A stretch of DNA of 64,000 nucleotides, taken from G963663315 sp963665165. GTDB taxonomy: Bacteria; Pseudomonadota; Gammaproteobacteria; Arenicellales; Poriferihabitantaceae. The DNA is taken from contig OY761989.1 of assembly GCA_963665165.1 (NCBI GenBank), positions 620,001-684,000 of the forward strand. Direction: 5' to 3'. A model generated the notes under the pieces. The model was given only the letters and a program-made list of their open reading frames with translations. It made no database searches and was not told the origin of the DNA. Shown one piece after another: positions 23,470 to 34,600 of the stretch; positions within the stretch are counted from its first letter, which is position 1, and every line of letters begins with the position of its first letter. The position numbers and the translations under genes are program-made.

Positions 23470-23496
23470 TCGCAACAGCCACTCAGGCATCCGCGG

Positions 23497-24570
23497 TCAG
23501 TCTTCCAGCAGCCGGAAAATTTTCGTTACCGCGGAGGGCATGCCGGGTTCGGGGTCGGTGGCCGGGGTGTACCACAGGGTGTGCGCTTCATCCAGGATGG
23601 CGTCGGCTTTTGAAATGAGCGTGCAGATGACCGGCGTGATATGCCATTCGAAATGGGTGAACGCATGGGTTACCCGGTCCAGTCTTGATCCGGCATCCAC
23701 TTCCAGCCCAAGTTCGTTCCGGCACCATTGCCGGTGGTCGACTTCGGGTTCGGTGATTTCCGGGAATGACCAGAGTCCGCCCCAGATTCCGGTTGGCGGG
23801 CGTCTGATCAATAAATAACCGGATTTCCGGTCCCGGATCAACAACATCCGGGTGTTTCGCAACGGACGCGCCTTTCCCGGCATGGGTTCGGGAAGTTTGT
23901 CCTGGAGATTCCGGTTGAACGCGATACATCGGCGTTGCAGCGGACAAATCCGGCAGTCCGGGCGGGAGCGGACGCAAACGGTCGCGCCCATATCCATCAT
24001 GGCCTGGGTGTAAGCCGAAACCCGCGCCGATGGGGTCAGTCGTTCCGCTATTTCCCATAATCTGTTGCGGGTGGATGCCTTGCCCGGATTGCCGAACACA
24101 CCAAAACAGCGACTCAGAACCCGCTTGACATTGCCGTCCAGTACAGGGTGGCGCTGATGGTCGGCAAGAGCCAGGATCGCGCCCGCGGTGGAACGCCCGA
24201 TGCCCGGCAGGGCGACCACCTCATCGAACGACAGGGGGAATCGGCCGCCATGGCGGTCGCGGATCTGTTGCGCGGCCCGGTGCAGGTTGCGGGCCCTGGC
24301 ATAATAGCCCAGCCCGGCCCAACAGGTCATGACTTCCCCCGGTTCGGCGTTTGCCAGTGTGTCGATGTCTGCAAACCGGGTCATGAATCGTTGAAAATAC
24401 GGGATCACGGTTTGCACCCGGGTCTGTTGCAGCATGATTTCCGAAACCCATACCCGGTATGGGTTCCGGTTCTGTTGCCAGGGCAGGGAGCGGCGGCCAT
24501 GAAGGTCGAACCATTCCAGTACGAGTCGGGAAAATTCGTTGTCCGGATCTGGACAGGCGGTTTCGGTCAT
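23497..24570 (-). CDS. mutY: A/G-specific adenine DNA glycosylase MutY
   Basis: 357 residues. It removes adenine mispaired with 8-oxoguanine. The helix-hairpin-helix LPGIGRSTAGAIL (about 120) precedes the catalytic Asp in VLDGNVKRV; the catalytic Glu is in VSEIMLQQTR. The [4Fe-4S] cluster ligands form C-x6-C-x2-C-x5-C in CVRSRPDCRICPLQRRC. The C-terminal NUDIX-like domain, which recognises 8-oxoG, begins near 235 and includes WGGLWSFPE and a FTHFEWHI segment. Full length for the family. Convergent with the amidase gene and divergent from yejA across 110 bases. Confidence 0.97.
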   Translation of the reverse strand: MTETACPDPDNEFSRLVLEWFDLHGRRSLPWQQNRNPYRVWVSEIMLQQTRVQTVIPYFQRFMTRFADIDTLANAEPGEVMTCWAGLGYYARARNLHRAAQQIRDRHGGRFPLSFDEVVALPGIGRSTAGAILALADHQRHPVLDGNVKRVLSRCFGVFGNPGKASTRNRLWEIAERLTPSARVSAYTQAMMDMGATVCVRSRPDCRICPLQRRCIAFNRNLQDKLPEPMPGKARPLRNTRMLLIRDRKSGYLLIRRPPTGIWGGLWSFPEITEPEVDHRQWCRNELGLEVDAGSRLDRVTHAFTHFEWHITPVICTLISKADAILDEAHTLWYTPATDPEPGMPSAVTKIFRLLED

Positions 24571-24680
24571 GTTGCAAGTCTATCCTGATGACGGCAGAAG
24601 AGAAACCTGAACTCAGGATAAAAGAAGAACCTGGATAACGATACTGGGCCCAGGCAGTTGATGGCATAATCGAAACCCTT

Positions 24681-26570
24681 ATGAATGCAACTCCGGCTAC
24701 CCCGATGATGAGAAAGAACAAACCCGGACTCCGGCCAGGGACGATCGGCAGGCCGGTCCATCCGGTGACCGCAATCTGGCTGGCGGCAGTCCTGGCATTG
24801 CCCATCACAGTGCAGGCGGAAGAAGGCGTAGTCAGGAAAACGGCAATTGCGGAATTTGGCGAGCCATTATACGCGGCTGGCATCGAGCACCTTCCCTACG
24901 CCAACCCCGACGCGCCCCGGGGAGGCAGGACGACGCTCAGCGCTTTCGGCAGTTTCGACACCCTCAACACTTATGTGCAAAAGGGTGAGTGGCCGTCCAG
25001 TATCGGTCTGGCGTACGATGAATTGATGACCGGTTCCGGCGATGAAATCGACGGACTGTACGGCCTCATTGCCGAGTCCGTCGAATATCCGGCTGACAAG
25101 AGCTGGGCCATATTCAATTTGCGCGAAGAGGCGGTGTATCACGATGGCATGCCGATTGTCGCGGCAGACTTCGTGTTTACGTTCGACACCATAAAAAACC
25201 ACGGCAGGCCGTTTTACCGGTCTTTCTTCGAGGAGGTGGCCGGCGCCGAGGCATTGTCGCCCCGACGACTGAAGTTCACTTTTTCCAGCACGGACAGCAT
25301 GAAGCCGATCATGACCGTCGCCGGGTTGTCGCCGTTGCCGTTGCACTACTGGAAAGACCGGGATGTAACCGAATCCACCCTTGAGCCGCCCCTGACCAGC
25401 GGCCCCTACCGGATAAAAGAACTGGATCCAGGACGGTCCATTACCTACCAGCGGGTTGAGGATTACTGGGCAAAAGACCTGCCGATCAATCGGGGGCTGA
25501 ACAACATTGGCGAGATTCGTTATGATTACTACCGGGACCTGACCGTTGAATTCGAGGCCTTCAAGGCGGGCAAAATCGATTTTCGTCAGGAAGCGAGCGC
25601 CAAGCGCTGGGTGACGGAGTATGACCTGGATGAAGTGGCGGCCGGCGAGGTCATCCGGCTTGAGATTCCGAACAAGAATCCGCGCGGCATGGGAGGCTAT
25701 TTCTTCAATATGAATCGGCAGAAATTCAAGGATGCGCGTGTTCGTGAAGCCCTCATGATTCTCTACGACTTCGAAACCATACAGCGTACACTGCTGTACG
25801 GCAAGTACAAGCGCATCAGCAGTTACTTTCCGAATTCCGATTATGGTTCGACCGGGAACCCGACCCCTGCCGTAAAGGCCATTCTGTCCGGGTTCGCCGG
25901 GGAGATTCCGGAAAGCGCCCTGACCGAGGCTTTCATTCCGCCCAAAACGGATGGAAGCGGGCGTGACCGGGTCAACAGGAGAAAAGCGTTGAGTCTGTTC
26001 AGGTCAGCCGGCTGGGAACTGAAGGACGGCAAACTGGTTTCCACCGAATCCGGGGAGCCGTTCCAACTGGAACTGATGACCGCCTGGCCGGAATCCCAAC
26101 GGCTGGCCCTGCCCTATGTAGAGAATCTGAAGAAATCAGGAATTGACGCCTCTATCCGGCTGGTGGATACCTCGCAATGGAGAACCCGGATTTACGATTA
26201 CGACTTCGATCTGTGGGTGGGAGGGCTCAACTTTTTCCCGCCCCCCGGTACCGAGTTGCGGAGTTTCTTCGGCTCGGCGTCCGCCGATGTCCGGGGCGGC
26301 AATTCGGGTGGAATCCGCAATCCTGTGGTGGACGCGCTGATCGAACTGGCGATTGCGGCCAGGGATCTGGAAACCCTGCAAAACACTACGCGAGCGCTGG
26401 ACCGGGTGCTGTTATGGAACCATTATGTGATTCCGACCTTTTACAAGGATGAAATCTGGGCGGCGTACTGGAATAAATTCGGTTCTCCCTCGCGCAAACC
26501 GGCCTATGGCACCGGCTTCCCCGGCAGCTGGTGGATAGACGCGGAGAAGGAAAGCGCCTTGAACCGCTGA
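24681..26570 (+). CDS. yejA: Oligopeptide/microcin C-type ABC transporter substrate-binding protein YejA
   Basis: 629 residues, family 5 extracellular solute-binding protein. A basic N-terminus and hydrophobic stretch (WLAAVLALPITVQA) end in Ala just before EEGVVRK, an export signal. The mature protein has YANPDAPRGG and FDTLNTYVQKG, diagnostic of YejA, then the domain II motif TSGPYRI. It binds peptides in the periplasm and delivers them to YejBEF. In enterobacteria this system imports microcin C and contributes to resistance to antimicrobial peptides. First gene of a four-gene operon; yejB follows after 21 bases. Confidence 0.93.
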   Translation: MNATPATPMMRKNKPGLRPGTIGRPVHPVTAIWLAAVLALPITVQAEEGVVRKTAIAEFGEPLYAAGIEHLPYANPDAPRGGRTTLSAFGSFDTLNTYVQKGEWPSSIGLAYDELMTGSGDEIDGLYGLIAESVEYPADKSWAIFNLREEAVYHDGMPIVAADFVFTFDTIKNHGRPFYRSFFEEVAGAEALSPRRLKFTFSSTDSMKPIMTVAGLSPLPLHYWKDRDVTESTLEPPLTSGPYRIKELDPGRSITYQRVEDYWAKDLPINRGLNNIGEIRYDYYRDLTVEFEAFKAGKIDFRQEASAKRWVTEYDLDEVAAGEVIRLEIPNKNPRGMGGYFFNMNRQKFKDARVREALMILYDFETIQRTLLYGKYKRISSYFPNSDYGSTGNPTPAVKAILSGFAGEIPESALTEAFIPPKTDGSGRDRVNRRKALSLFRSAGWELKDGKLVSTESGEPFQLELMTAWPESQRLALPYVENLKKSGIDASIRLVDTSQWRTRIYDYDFDLWVGGLNFFPPPGTELRSFFGSASADVRGGNSGGIRNPVVDALIELAIAARDLETLQNTTRALDRVLLWNHYVIPTFYKDEIWAAYWNKFGSPSRKPAYGTGFPGSWWIDAEKESALNR

Positions 26571-26591
26571 TCATTCATTCCACCTGCGATC

Positions 26592-27701
26592 ATGCTGGCT
26601 TATATCATCCGTCGATTGTTGCTGGTGGTTCCCACCCTGCTCGGCATCATGGTCGTCAATTTCGCAATCATCCAGTTTGCGCCCGGCGGCCCGGTCGAGC
26701 AGACAATCGCGAAATGGCAGGGGCAGGCGGTGGAGGCCACCAGCCGGTTCGCCGGTACCGGTTCGGACCTGCAGGGAGACCGTAATGGCAGCGCCGACGC
26801 TCTCGGCGGCGGCGCAAGCAAGTATCGCGGCGCGCAGGGGTTAAGGCCGGAAATCATCGCCGAGATCGAGAAGCAGTACGGCTTTGACCAGCCGGCGCAT
26901 CAGCGCTTTTTGAACATGCTGTGGGATTACATCCGCTTTGACTTCGGGGAAAGCTACTACAGCAACAAGCGGGTCACCGAATTGCTGATAGAAAAAATGC
27001 CGGTCTCGATTTCTCTCGGGCTGTGGACCACCCTGGTCGTTTACCTGGTCTCGATTCCGCTCGGTATCCGAAAGGCGGTTCGGGATGAATCGGGTTTCGA
27101 TGTCTGGACCAGCGGAATAATCGTCGTTGGATACGCCATTCCCGGTTTTCTGTTTGCCATTTTGCTGGTTGTGCTGTTTTCGGGGGGGAAGTATTTTGAC
27201 CTTTTTCCACTGCGAGGACTGACTTCCGAGGGCTGGAGTGAATTCCCCTGGTGGCGACAGATACTGGATTATTTCTGGCACATCACCCTGCCCGTTCTGT
27301 CCATGGTGATCGGAGGATTCGCCACTCTCACCATGTTGACCAAAAATTCGTTCCTGGACCAGATCAAGCTGCAGTATGTATTGACCGCAAGGGCAAAGGG
27401 GTTGTCCGAAAACCAGATTCTGTACGGACATGTGTTCAGGAACGCGATGCTCATCGTGATTGCCGGATTTCCGGCGCTGTTCATCGGCATTCTGTTTACC
27501 GGGGCACTGCTGATCGAGGTGATTTTTTCCCTCGACGGGCTGGGACTGCTGGGTTATGAGGCGGCTCTGAACCGGGATTATCCGGTGATGTTTGCGATTT
27601 TGTACATTTTTACACTGATTGGACTGCTGATGCAGATTCTTCGCGATGTGATGTATACCATTATCGATCCCAGAATCGATTTTGAATCGAGGCAAGCCTG
27701 A
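26592..27701 (+). CDS. yejB: ABC transporter permease YejB
   Basis: 369 residues. It starts MLAYIIRRLLLVVPTLLGIMVV, the typical first helix of family 5 peptide-transporter permeases, followed by a YejB-specific periplasmic insertion with GGGASKYRG and PEIIAEIEKQYGFDQP. The EAA loop that contacts the ATPase is in LTARAKGLSENQILYGHVFRNA. Five further membrane helices reach to the C-terminus. It forms the inner-membrane channel with YejE; yejE starts after two bases. Confidence 0.93.
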   Translation: MLAYIIRRLLLVVPTLLGIMVVNFAIIQFAPGGPVEQTIAKWQGQAVEATSRFAGTGSDLQGDRNGSADALGGGASKYRGAQGLRPEIIAEIEKQYGFDQPAHQRFLNMLWDYIRFDFGESYYSNKRVTELLIEKMPVSISLGLWTTLVVYLVSIPLGIRKAVRDESGFDVWTSGIIVVGYAIPGFLFAILLVVLFSGGKYFDLFPLRGLTSEGWSEFPWWRQILDYFWHITLPVLSMVIGGFATLTMLTKNSFLDQIKLQYVLTARAKGLSENQILYGHVFRNAMLIVIAGFPALFIGILFTGALLIEVIFSLDGLGLLGYEAALNRDYPVMFAILYIFTLIGLLMQILRDVMYTIIDPRIDFESRQA

Positions 27702-27703
27702 AG

Positions 27704-28723
27704 ATGTCCCCGTTAAGCGCTCGCCGATGGGAAAATTTCAAGGCAAACCGGCGCGGGTACTGGTCGCTGTGGATATTTCTGGCATTGTTCATCACCACCC
27801 TGATGTCGGAGTTGATTGCCAATGACAAGCCGATCCTGATCCGCTACGACAACGCCTTTTACACTCCGATTTTCAACCACTATCCGGAAACCGAATTCGG
27901 CGGCGAATTTGAACTGGAAGCCGAGTATCGAGATCCTTATGTACGGTCGCTGATTCTGGAGAAGGGCTGGATGATCTGGCCCTTGATACCCTGGTCCTAC
28001 AATACCATTGACTATGAACTCGAAGTACCGGCGCCTTCACCGCCGTCCAGGCGCCATTGGCTGGGGACGGACGACCAGGCCAGAGATGTCCTGGCGCGGG
28101 TGGTATACGGGTTTCGCATCTCGGCGTTGTTCGGTTTGTTACTGACCCTGCTGAGTTCCGTCATAGGCATCGCGGCCGGGGCCGTGCAGGGATACTTCGG
28201 GGGGCTGACCGATCTGGTCATGCAACGGTTTATCGAGGTATGGGAAGGGCTGCCGATCCTGTATCTGCTGATTATCATGGCCGCGGTCATCGAGCCCGGT
28301 TTTTTCAGCCTGCTGATCCTGATGCTGTTGTTTTCGTGGACCGGGCTGGTCGCCGTTGTGCGCGCCGAGTTTCTGCGGGTCCGCAATTTCGAGTATATCC
28401 GCGCCGCCAGGGCTTTGGGAGTCAGTGACAGCCGTATCATGGTCCGGCACATACTGCCCAACGCGATGGTCGCGACCTTCACGTTCATGCCGTTTATTCT
28501 GAGCGGTTCGGTTACCACATTGACCAGCCTGGATTTTCTCGGGTTCGGATTGCCTGTCGGCTCACCTTCCCTGGGAGAGTTGTTGAACCAGGGCAAGAAC
28601 AACCTGCAGGCCCCCTGGCTCGGAATTACCGGATTCGCAGTGATTGGCCTGATGCTGTCGTTGCTGGTCTTTATCGGCGAAGCGGTGCGTGACGGCTTCG
28701 ATCCGAGGAAGGTCTTCTCATGA
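27704..28723 (+). CDS. yejE: ABC transporter permease YejE
   Basis: 339 residues. LSARRWENFKANRRGYWSLW is the N-terminal signature of YejE/OppC-type permeases. A long periplasmic loop with YNTIDYELEVPAPSPPSRRHWLGTDD precedes five membrane helices. The EAA loop is in RAARALGVSDSRIMVRHILPNA. The stop overlaps the yejF ATG by four bases (ATGA), so the two are translationally coupled. It partners YejB in peptide uptake. Confidence 0.93.
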   Translation: MSPLSARRWENFKANRRGYWSLWIFLALFITTLMSELIANDKPILIRYDNAFYTPIFNHYPETEFGGEFELEAEYRDPYVRSLILEKGWMIWPLIPWSYNTIDYELEVPAPSPPSRRHWLGTDDQARDVLARVVYGFRISALFGLLLTLLSSVIGIAAGAVQGYFGGLTDLVMQRFIEVWEGLPILYLLIIMAAVIEPGFFSLLILMLLFSWTGLVAVVRAEFLRVRNFEYIRAARALGVSDSRIMVRHILPNAMVATFTFMPFILSGSVTTLTSLDFLGFGLPVGSPSLGELLNQGKNNLQAPWLGITGFAVIGLMLSLLVFIGEAVRDGFDPRKVFS

Positions 28724-30339
28724 ATACTCAACCGATGCTCGAGGTCAGTGACCTGTCGATCAGTTTTCGCCGTAAAACCAGGCAGCGGGAAATCGTTTCC
28801 GATGTTGTGAAGGGGGTCGGGTTTGACCTGCACGCCGGTGAGACGGTCGCGCTGGTTGGAGAGTCGGGAGCGGGGAAATCCCTGGTCGCGCTGTCCGTGA
28901 TGCAGTTGCTGCCTTATCCCCACGCCTTTCATCCGGGTGGCTCGATCACCGTTCAGGGAGAACAACTGATCGGAGCCGATCAGGATGCGCTGCGGCGCAT
29001 ACGCGGTAACCAGGTCTCCATCATTTTCCAGGAACCCATGACCGCGCTGAATCCACTGCATACCATTGAAAAACAGATTGGCGAATCGCTGGCGTTGCAT
29101 CAGGGGATCAGGGATGACAGGGCCAGAAACCGGATCGTGGCGCTGTTGGACCGGGTCGGCATCCACAATCCTGAATCCCGTCTGGCTGACTATCCTCACC
29201 AGTTGTCCGGAGGCCAGCGCCAGCGGGTGATGATTGCGATGGCGCTTGCCAATCGCCCCGGGATTCTGCTGGCCGATGAACCGACCACAGCGCTTGACGT
29301 GACCGTACAGGCCCGAATTCTCGAATTGCTCAAGGAGTTGCAAGATGCGGATAATCTGGGAATCCTGTTGATCACGCATGATCTCAACATGGTGCGAAAG
29401 ACAGCGGATCGTGTACTGGTGATGAAAGACGGAAGGCTGGTGGAGACTGGCTCCGCGGTACAGATATTCACGTCTCCTGCAAAGGACTATACCAGACTGC
29501 TGTTGTCGGCGGACCCTCCGCTCCGGCAACAGCCGGATGGAAACTTCAACCAGATTCTTTCGGTGGACAATCTCAAGGTCTGGTTCCCGGTCAGGCGCGG
29601 GCTGCTCAAGCGAACTGTGGGTTACGTCAAGGCGGTCAATGACGCGTCTTTGAAACTGTATCCGGGCCGTACCCTGGGGCTGGTCGGAGAATCGGGCTCA
29701 GGCAAGACCACGCTGGCGTTGGCCTTGTTGAAGCTGGTGCGGTCCGAAGGCGAAATCCACCTGGATGGAGCGCCGCTCGGCGAACAGGGCGGCCTGTCGT
29801 TGTCGCAGGTGCGAAGGGTCATGCAAATTGTTTTTCAGGATCCTTACGGTTCCCTTTCTCCCCGACTGCCGATTGGCGAGATCGTCAGTGAAGGGCTGGA
29901 GGCGCATGGCCTGGTCGCCGACCCGAAAATCCGTGACCGGAAAGTCGTGCAAATTCTTGAAGAGGTGGAAATCGATCCCGATGTCCGTTTCCGTTATCCG
30001 CACGAATTCTCAGGAGGACAGAGGCAGCGAATCGCGATCGCCCGGGCGCTGATTCTCGAACCGAGAATACTGTTTCTCGATGAACCCACTTCAGCGCTGG
30101 ACCGAACTGTCCAGGTTCAGGTACTGGAACTGCTGAACCGGCTCCAGCGGCAGCATCAACTGGCCTATGTTTTTATTTCCCACGATTTGAGCGTGGTTCG
30201 GGCGATTGCGGATGACTTGATGGTAATGCAGTCCGGCGATGTGGTGGAACAGGGTGAGGCGGATTCCATTTTTTCCAATCCGCGGCACCCCTATACTCGG
30301 GAACTGCTGGCCGCGGCAGGTCAGGAGGCATGGCCGTGA
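28720..30339 (+). CDS. yejF: Duplicated ATPase subunit YejF of the oligopeptide transporter
   Basis: 539 residues with two complete nucleotide-binding domains. NBD1: Walker A GESGAGKS, signature LSGGQRQR, Walker B GILLADEPTTALD. NBD2: Walker A GESGSGKT, signature FSGGQRQR, Walker B ILFLDEPTSALD. One polypeptide therefore supplies both ATPase halves for YejB and YejE, as in E. coli. Last gene of the operon; it ends three bases from the convergent FAD oxidoreductase gene, with no visible terminator between them. Confidence 0.95.
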   Translation: MNTQPMLEVSDLSISFRRKTRQREIVSDVVKGVGFDLHAGETVALVGESGAGKSLVALSVMQLLPYPHAFHPGGSITVQGEQLIGADQDALRRIRGNQVSIIFQEPMTALNPLHTIEKQIGESLALHQGIRDDRARNRIVALLDRVGIHNPESRLADYPHQLSGGQRQRVMIAMALANRPGILLADEPTTALDVTVQARILELLKELQDADNLGILLITHDLNMVRKTADRVLVMKDGRLVETGSAVQIFTSPAKDYTRLLLSADPPLRQQPDGNFNQILSVDNLKVWFPVRRGLLKRTVGYVKAVNDASLKLYPGRTLGLVGESGSGKTTLALALLKLVRSEGEIHLDGAPLGEQGGLSLSQVRRVMQIVFQDPYGSLSPRLPIGEIVSEGLEAHGLVADPKIRDRKVVQILEEVEIDPDVRFRYPHEFSGGQRQRIAIARALILEPRILFLDEPTSALDRTVQVQVLELLNRLQRQHQLAYVFISHDLSVVRAIADDLMVMQSGDVVEQGEADSIFSNPRHPYTRELLAAAGQEAWP

Positions 30340-30342
30340 TGT

Positions 30343-31629
30343 CTACAGAAACCGGTCCAGAGAGAAAGCCGACAAGTCAACGCAGGGTTTGATATCCATA
30401 GCCAGTTCGGCTGTCACCTTGCCTGCCCCCGGGCCGATGCCGAAGCCGTGGCCGCTGTAACCCGTGGAGAGGATCAGTCCGGGAATGTCGGCGACAGTCG
30501 AAATGATCGGCAATTCGTCGGGGGTCACATCAATCATTCCGGCCCATCGCCGGCTGATGCCGATACCCTTGAGGGGCGGCAGGGTTTCTCCCAGTTGGCG
30601 GTGAGCCCTGTCGAGCAACTTGCGGTCGGGTTGGGGGTCCAGAATCCGCTCGGTTTCAAATGGCGTGACCGAATCGAGCGACCATTTCGAAGGCCACTTC
30701 AGTTCCTCGAAGAACCGTTTGCCGATCCTGAGCGAGGTCTGTTCCTTCGACTGCCGGTAGGCAGGGTAGAATTTCATGAAAAACCGGAGAAAATCCGGGG
30801 TCACGTCGCAGCTTGAATGTCCGCCGCAAGCCACATTGTATCCGCCGTCCAGACGGCGCCGCAGTCCGAGTCCGCCGCTCCAGATTGATTGCAGGGTAAG
30901 AAATTCGGTGGGTACGGTCGCCATCACCGAGCCTGTGACCTTGAGGTGGGGAAACACGATACCGAGATTCCTGCAAAAATAGCCCGACCAGGCCCCGCCT
31001 GCGCAGATTACCCTGGAGGCGCGAATCGGACCGTGTTCGGTGACCACGCCCGCCACTCTTCCGGCTTCGATATCAATCCCGCGAACCGCACAGCGAGTCA
31101 GGATTCGCGCCCCCGCGGAGCGGGCCTTTTCAGCAATGGCGTTCGTTGCAAGATACGGTTCCGCGCTGGCGTCGCTTGGTGTAAACAAGGCTCCTCGAGT
31201 CTGGTTGCCGATCTCCGGAATCAGTGTTTTCAATTCACCAGGGGACAGGAAACGGGTATCGAGATCGAACGCTTTGGCATGTTCCAGCCAGGCCAGGTTG
31301 GATTGATGGCGGGCAGGTGAGTCAGACAGGTACAGTGTGCCGCCTTCATGAAAGCCGATTTCCCGGTCGAGTTGCGGAACCAGTTCGCGCCAGCGCTCCA
31401 GGGATTCGATCATCAGCGGGATTTCGGACGGGTGCCGTCCCTGTTTGCGGATAAATCCCCAATTACGGCTGGATTGTTCGCCGGCAATCTCTCCCTTTTC
31501 ACATAGCGCCGCCTTGACGTTGCGCCGCGCCAGGTACCAGGCGGCGCTGGCGCCCACGATGCCGCCGCCGATGATGGCCACATCGACCGAACCGGGAATG
31601 GATTCAGGCGAAGGGGTCAGGCCGGCCAT
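30343..31629 (-). CDS. FAD-dependent oxidoreductase, DadA/glycine oxidase-like (DAO family)
   Basis: 428 residues from the ATG at 31629 (a GTG nine bases upstream is possible). The Rossmann GGGIVGASAAWYLARR with a distal acidic residue binds FAD ADP. GEQSSRNWGFIRKQGRHP follows, and near the C-terminus LILSTGYSGHGFGIGPGAGKVTAEL closes the FAD site, as in D-amino-acid dehydrogenase, sarcosine oxidase and related enzymes. It oxidises an amine or amino acid; substrate unknown. The start overlaps the end of the upstream helicase gene by 13 bases, so it reads as the last gene of that run, although the functional link is unclear. Confidence 0.85.
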   Translation of the reverse strand: MAGLTPSPESIPGSVDVAIIGGGIVGASAAWYLARRNVKAALCEKGEIAGEQSSRNWGFIRKQGRHPSEIPLMIESLERWRELVPQLDREIGFHEGGTLYLSDSPARHQSNLAWLEHAKAFDLDTRFLSPGELKTLIPEIGNQTRGALFTPSDASAEPYLATNAIAEKARSAGARILTRCAVRGIDIEAGRVAGVVTEHGPIRASRVICAGGAWSGYFCRNLGIVFPHLKVTGSVMATVPTEFLTLQSIWSGGLGLRRRLDGGYNVACGGHSSCDVTPDFLRFFMKFYPAYRQSKEQTSLRIGKRFFEELKWPSKWSLDSVTPFETERILDPQPDRKLLDRAHRQLGETLPPLKGIGISRRWAGMIDVTPDELPIISTVADIPGLILSTGYSGHGFGIGPGAGKVTAELAMDIKPCVDLSAFSLDRFL

Positions 31630-34600
31630 TGGCGCCACTCTTTCAGTAAAGGAAAATACAGCGCAAGCATGATCCTGTTCTTCTCCAGATTGTGCATGAT
31701 CTGTGCATAACGCGCCATCTGGCTATGATACCGTTGTTTCTCTTGCTCAAGAAAGCGGGTTATGTCCCCGCCTTCGCGCCGCCCTGACTTGAAATCAATG
31801 ATCCATCGTATCCCGGACCGATCGACAAAGGTGCGGTCAATCACGATCCTGACGAGGGAGTCATCCACCATGCCGGTCAGTGGCCATTCGGTCCTGATCC
31901 GGCTGTGGTCACTGGAAAATATCCATGCCGCCCTGGAGTCGGATTTGACATTTTCCACGGCGGCTGCCAGATTTTCGCAGGCCGATTCGAGTTCTGTCCC
32001 GCTCAATCCGCGTTCAACGAGAATGGTCCGGCCACGGTCAACGATTTCCCCGGTTTCCCGGGATTTCCATTCCTGCCAGTTCCGCTCATCGATTTCCTGA
32101 AGTATGTGATGGATGGCGATGCCGGTGACACGCAGGGTTTCCCCGGCCCATGAGAATTCAATTTCATTTCCGACGGCGACATCACGGGTGATTTCGGTGG
32201 ATTTGAGGTCCGGGCTTCCGGGAACTTCCGGCACAGACCAGGCTTCCGGCAATCGTCTGAACCGGGTCAGTGAAAGCATGGATTGTCCGGCTTCTACCGG
32301 TTCAACCGGTTCCCCGGGCATCGCCGGGATTGCGCCACTGTTGATGAATTGGCTTCCCAGAGCCGGCCATAACAGGTGCAGCAGCGAGTTTCGTACCGGA
32401 GGTTTGACTTGCTCTTCCGAGTCAGGCGCGAGGCAGCCATACAGATGCAACTCCCGGCGGGCCCGGGTACAGGCTACGTACAGCAATCGACGATTATCGT
32501 TTTCCCTTTGTTTTTCCTCCAGGGCGCCGAGGTATTCGTACAGTGGATCGGATTCCTCCGCGTCCGGTAACCCGGCTAGCAGAAGCTCGTCGGGGAAACG
32601 CATTGAGCGCACCAGTTCCTTGCTCTGTACGGGACCCTTTCGGTGCAGTTGCGGCAGGATCACCACATCAAACTCCAGACCCTTGGATTTATGCATGGTC
32701 ATCAACTGGACCCGGGACAGGGCATCGGTCCTGGACCAGAGTTGTTCCGTGGCCTCCAAAAGAATTTCGGGGGTGATCAACGCGTGCTCGGACTCCAGGG
32801 TATCGAGCAGGTCCAGCCAGGCTTCACAATCCGCCAGGTCGGTTGATTCGATACAAGCCGGTCCGCCCAGCCTGAGCCACGCGGCTTCCACATTGTGCCG
32901 CAATGAAACCCGGCCGTGGCGGATGACCATGGGTTCTATCGCGGCGGTAAATCGCCGGATTCTTCGTTGCCCGCCCGCGCTCATCGCCGCGACCGCCTGA
33001 TCCGCCAGACAGGCCTGGAGAATAGTGGGGAATGGTTCGGCCATCGCGACCACCGACAGGTCCTTGAGGTCAAGTCCGCACCACGGCGCGCGCAGCACAG
33101 TCAGCCAGGCAACGCGATCACCGAGTTGGCCCAGCGCCCGGGTCAGAGCGATCAGGTCCAGGATCGGCGTACGTTCATGCAGACTCTCCAGTTCGACCGC
33201 CTGGTAGGAGATTCCGCGCTGGCGCAGAACCTGCGCGATCGCGACCAGATGGTTGCGGTTGCGCCCGAGAATACCGATACTGGCGTCGGCACTGCTCGCA
33301 AGGGCCTTGTCCACCTGCTGGCCGATCAGGTCTGCTTCGCGCTGTCCGGAATTTCCGGTTTTACTCTTGCCGGCGTCCGCATAGCGGTGAATCCCGATCA
33401 CACTGCTGGTCCCTTTGGAGAGCGCTGCGCTGGCTGGCGTGTAATCGACTCCCCCGCCCAGGGTATCGCGCGCCGTCGAAAACACCTGCGGGAAGGTCTG
33501 GTTGAACCATTCAACCAGTTCCGGGGAAGAGCGGAAATTGCTTTCCAGCACCAGCGATCGAGGACGCACATCACCGATACCGAATTCCTTTATCTGCCAG
33601 AAATTGGCCACATCCGCTTCCCGAAATCGATAGATCGACTGCATCGGGTCGCCCACGAAAAACAACGTTCTGCCGTCCCCGTCCTGCCAGCCGGCGGTCA
33701 GCTTCCTGATCAGTTCAATCTGGGTTCGGGAGGTGTCCTGCACTTCGTCCATCAACAGATGGGACAGTTGATGGTCCAGCACCAGCGCAAGGTCGGTCGG
33801 GTTGTCCTCCTCCCCCAGGGCGAGTTCCGCCCGGTGCGCTATTTCGATGAAGTCGGCCTGGTTTCGATCCTTGAACAACAAGCGCAACTGGGCAGCGGCA
33901 ACTTGCTGAATCCGGAGCAGAGAGTCCAGCGTTTGCAGGTGTCTTTCCGACATTACAGCGCTCGGCAGCAAGCGGACCTGAACCAGCGCCTCGACAATCC
34001 GGGAGTCTTCGTCCATCTGTGCGATGTGTCCAAGGAGATCATGGATCCGTTGTTTTGCTTTCTTGCATTCGGCCGGGAATCCCGCCCTTTTATCCGCCCG
34101 CATTCGCAGGCTTCCGTTATGAGTCAACAAAAGGCTGGCGATGCCGAGCCACTGTTTGACTGACTCGAATTGTGTGTCCGGGAAGGTTTCGATCTCGAGA
34201 CAGGCGCACAGCGGGTTTTCGGGGTCTTGTTCGATCAGCCTGGAGGCCGCGAATCCGGCAAGGCTGACCAGTTCATCCCGGATCGAGTCCGGGATGGCTT
34301 CTGATATCTGTTCGAGATGTCGGTGGATGACCTGCCGTTGCATCTGTTCCATCTGTTCCCGCGTACCCAGATTCAGTCCGCCCATCCAGTGAATTCGTTT
34401 GGACAACATGGTCGATAGCAGGGAGCGGGCCAGATTGAAGTCGGCCCTGGCCAGTCTGAGCAGGTCAGCACAGTAATCAGCCAGCGGTGGCCCCTCCTCA
34501 ATCAGGTCAAGGGTTTGTTTCGCCGCTTCCAGATACAGGAGCCTGGTCTGATTGCCGTCCAGTAGATCCGGTGTCGCGCCAAAGCGCGACGACCAGGGCA

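Noticed and set aside
24681..30339. yejABEF as part of the RiPP cluster (uptake or immunity, because YejABEF imports microcin C)
   Set aside because: It lies outside the right repeat, separated by an amidase and mutY, and is a common chromosomal operon; linkage alone does not support a role.
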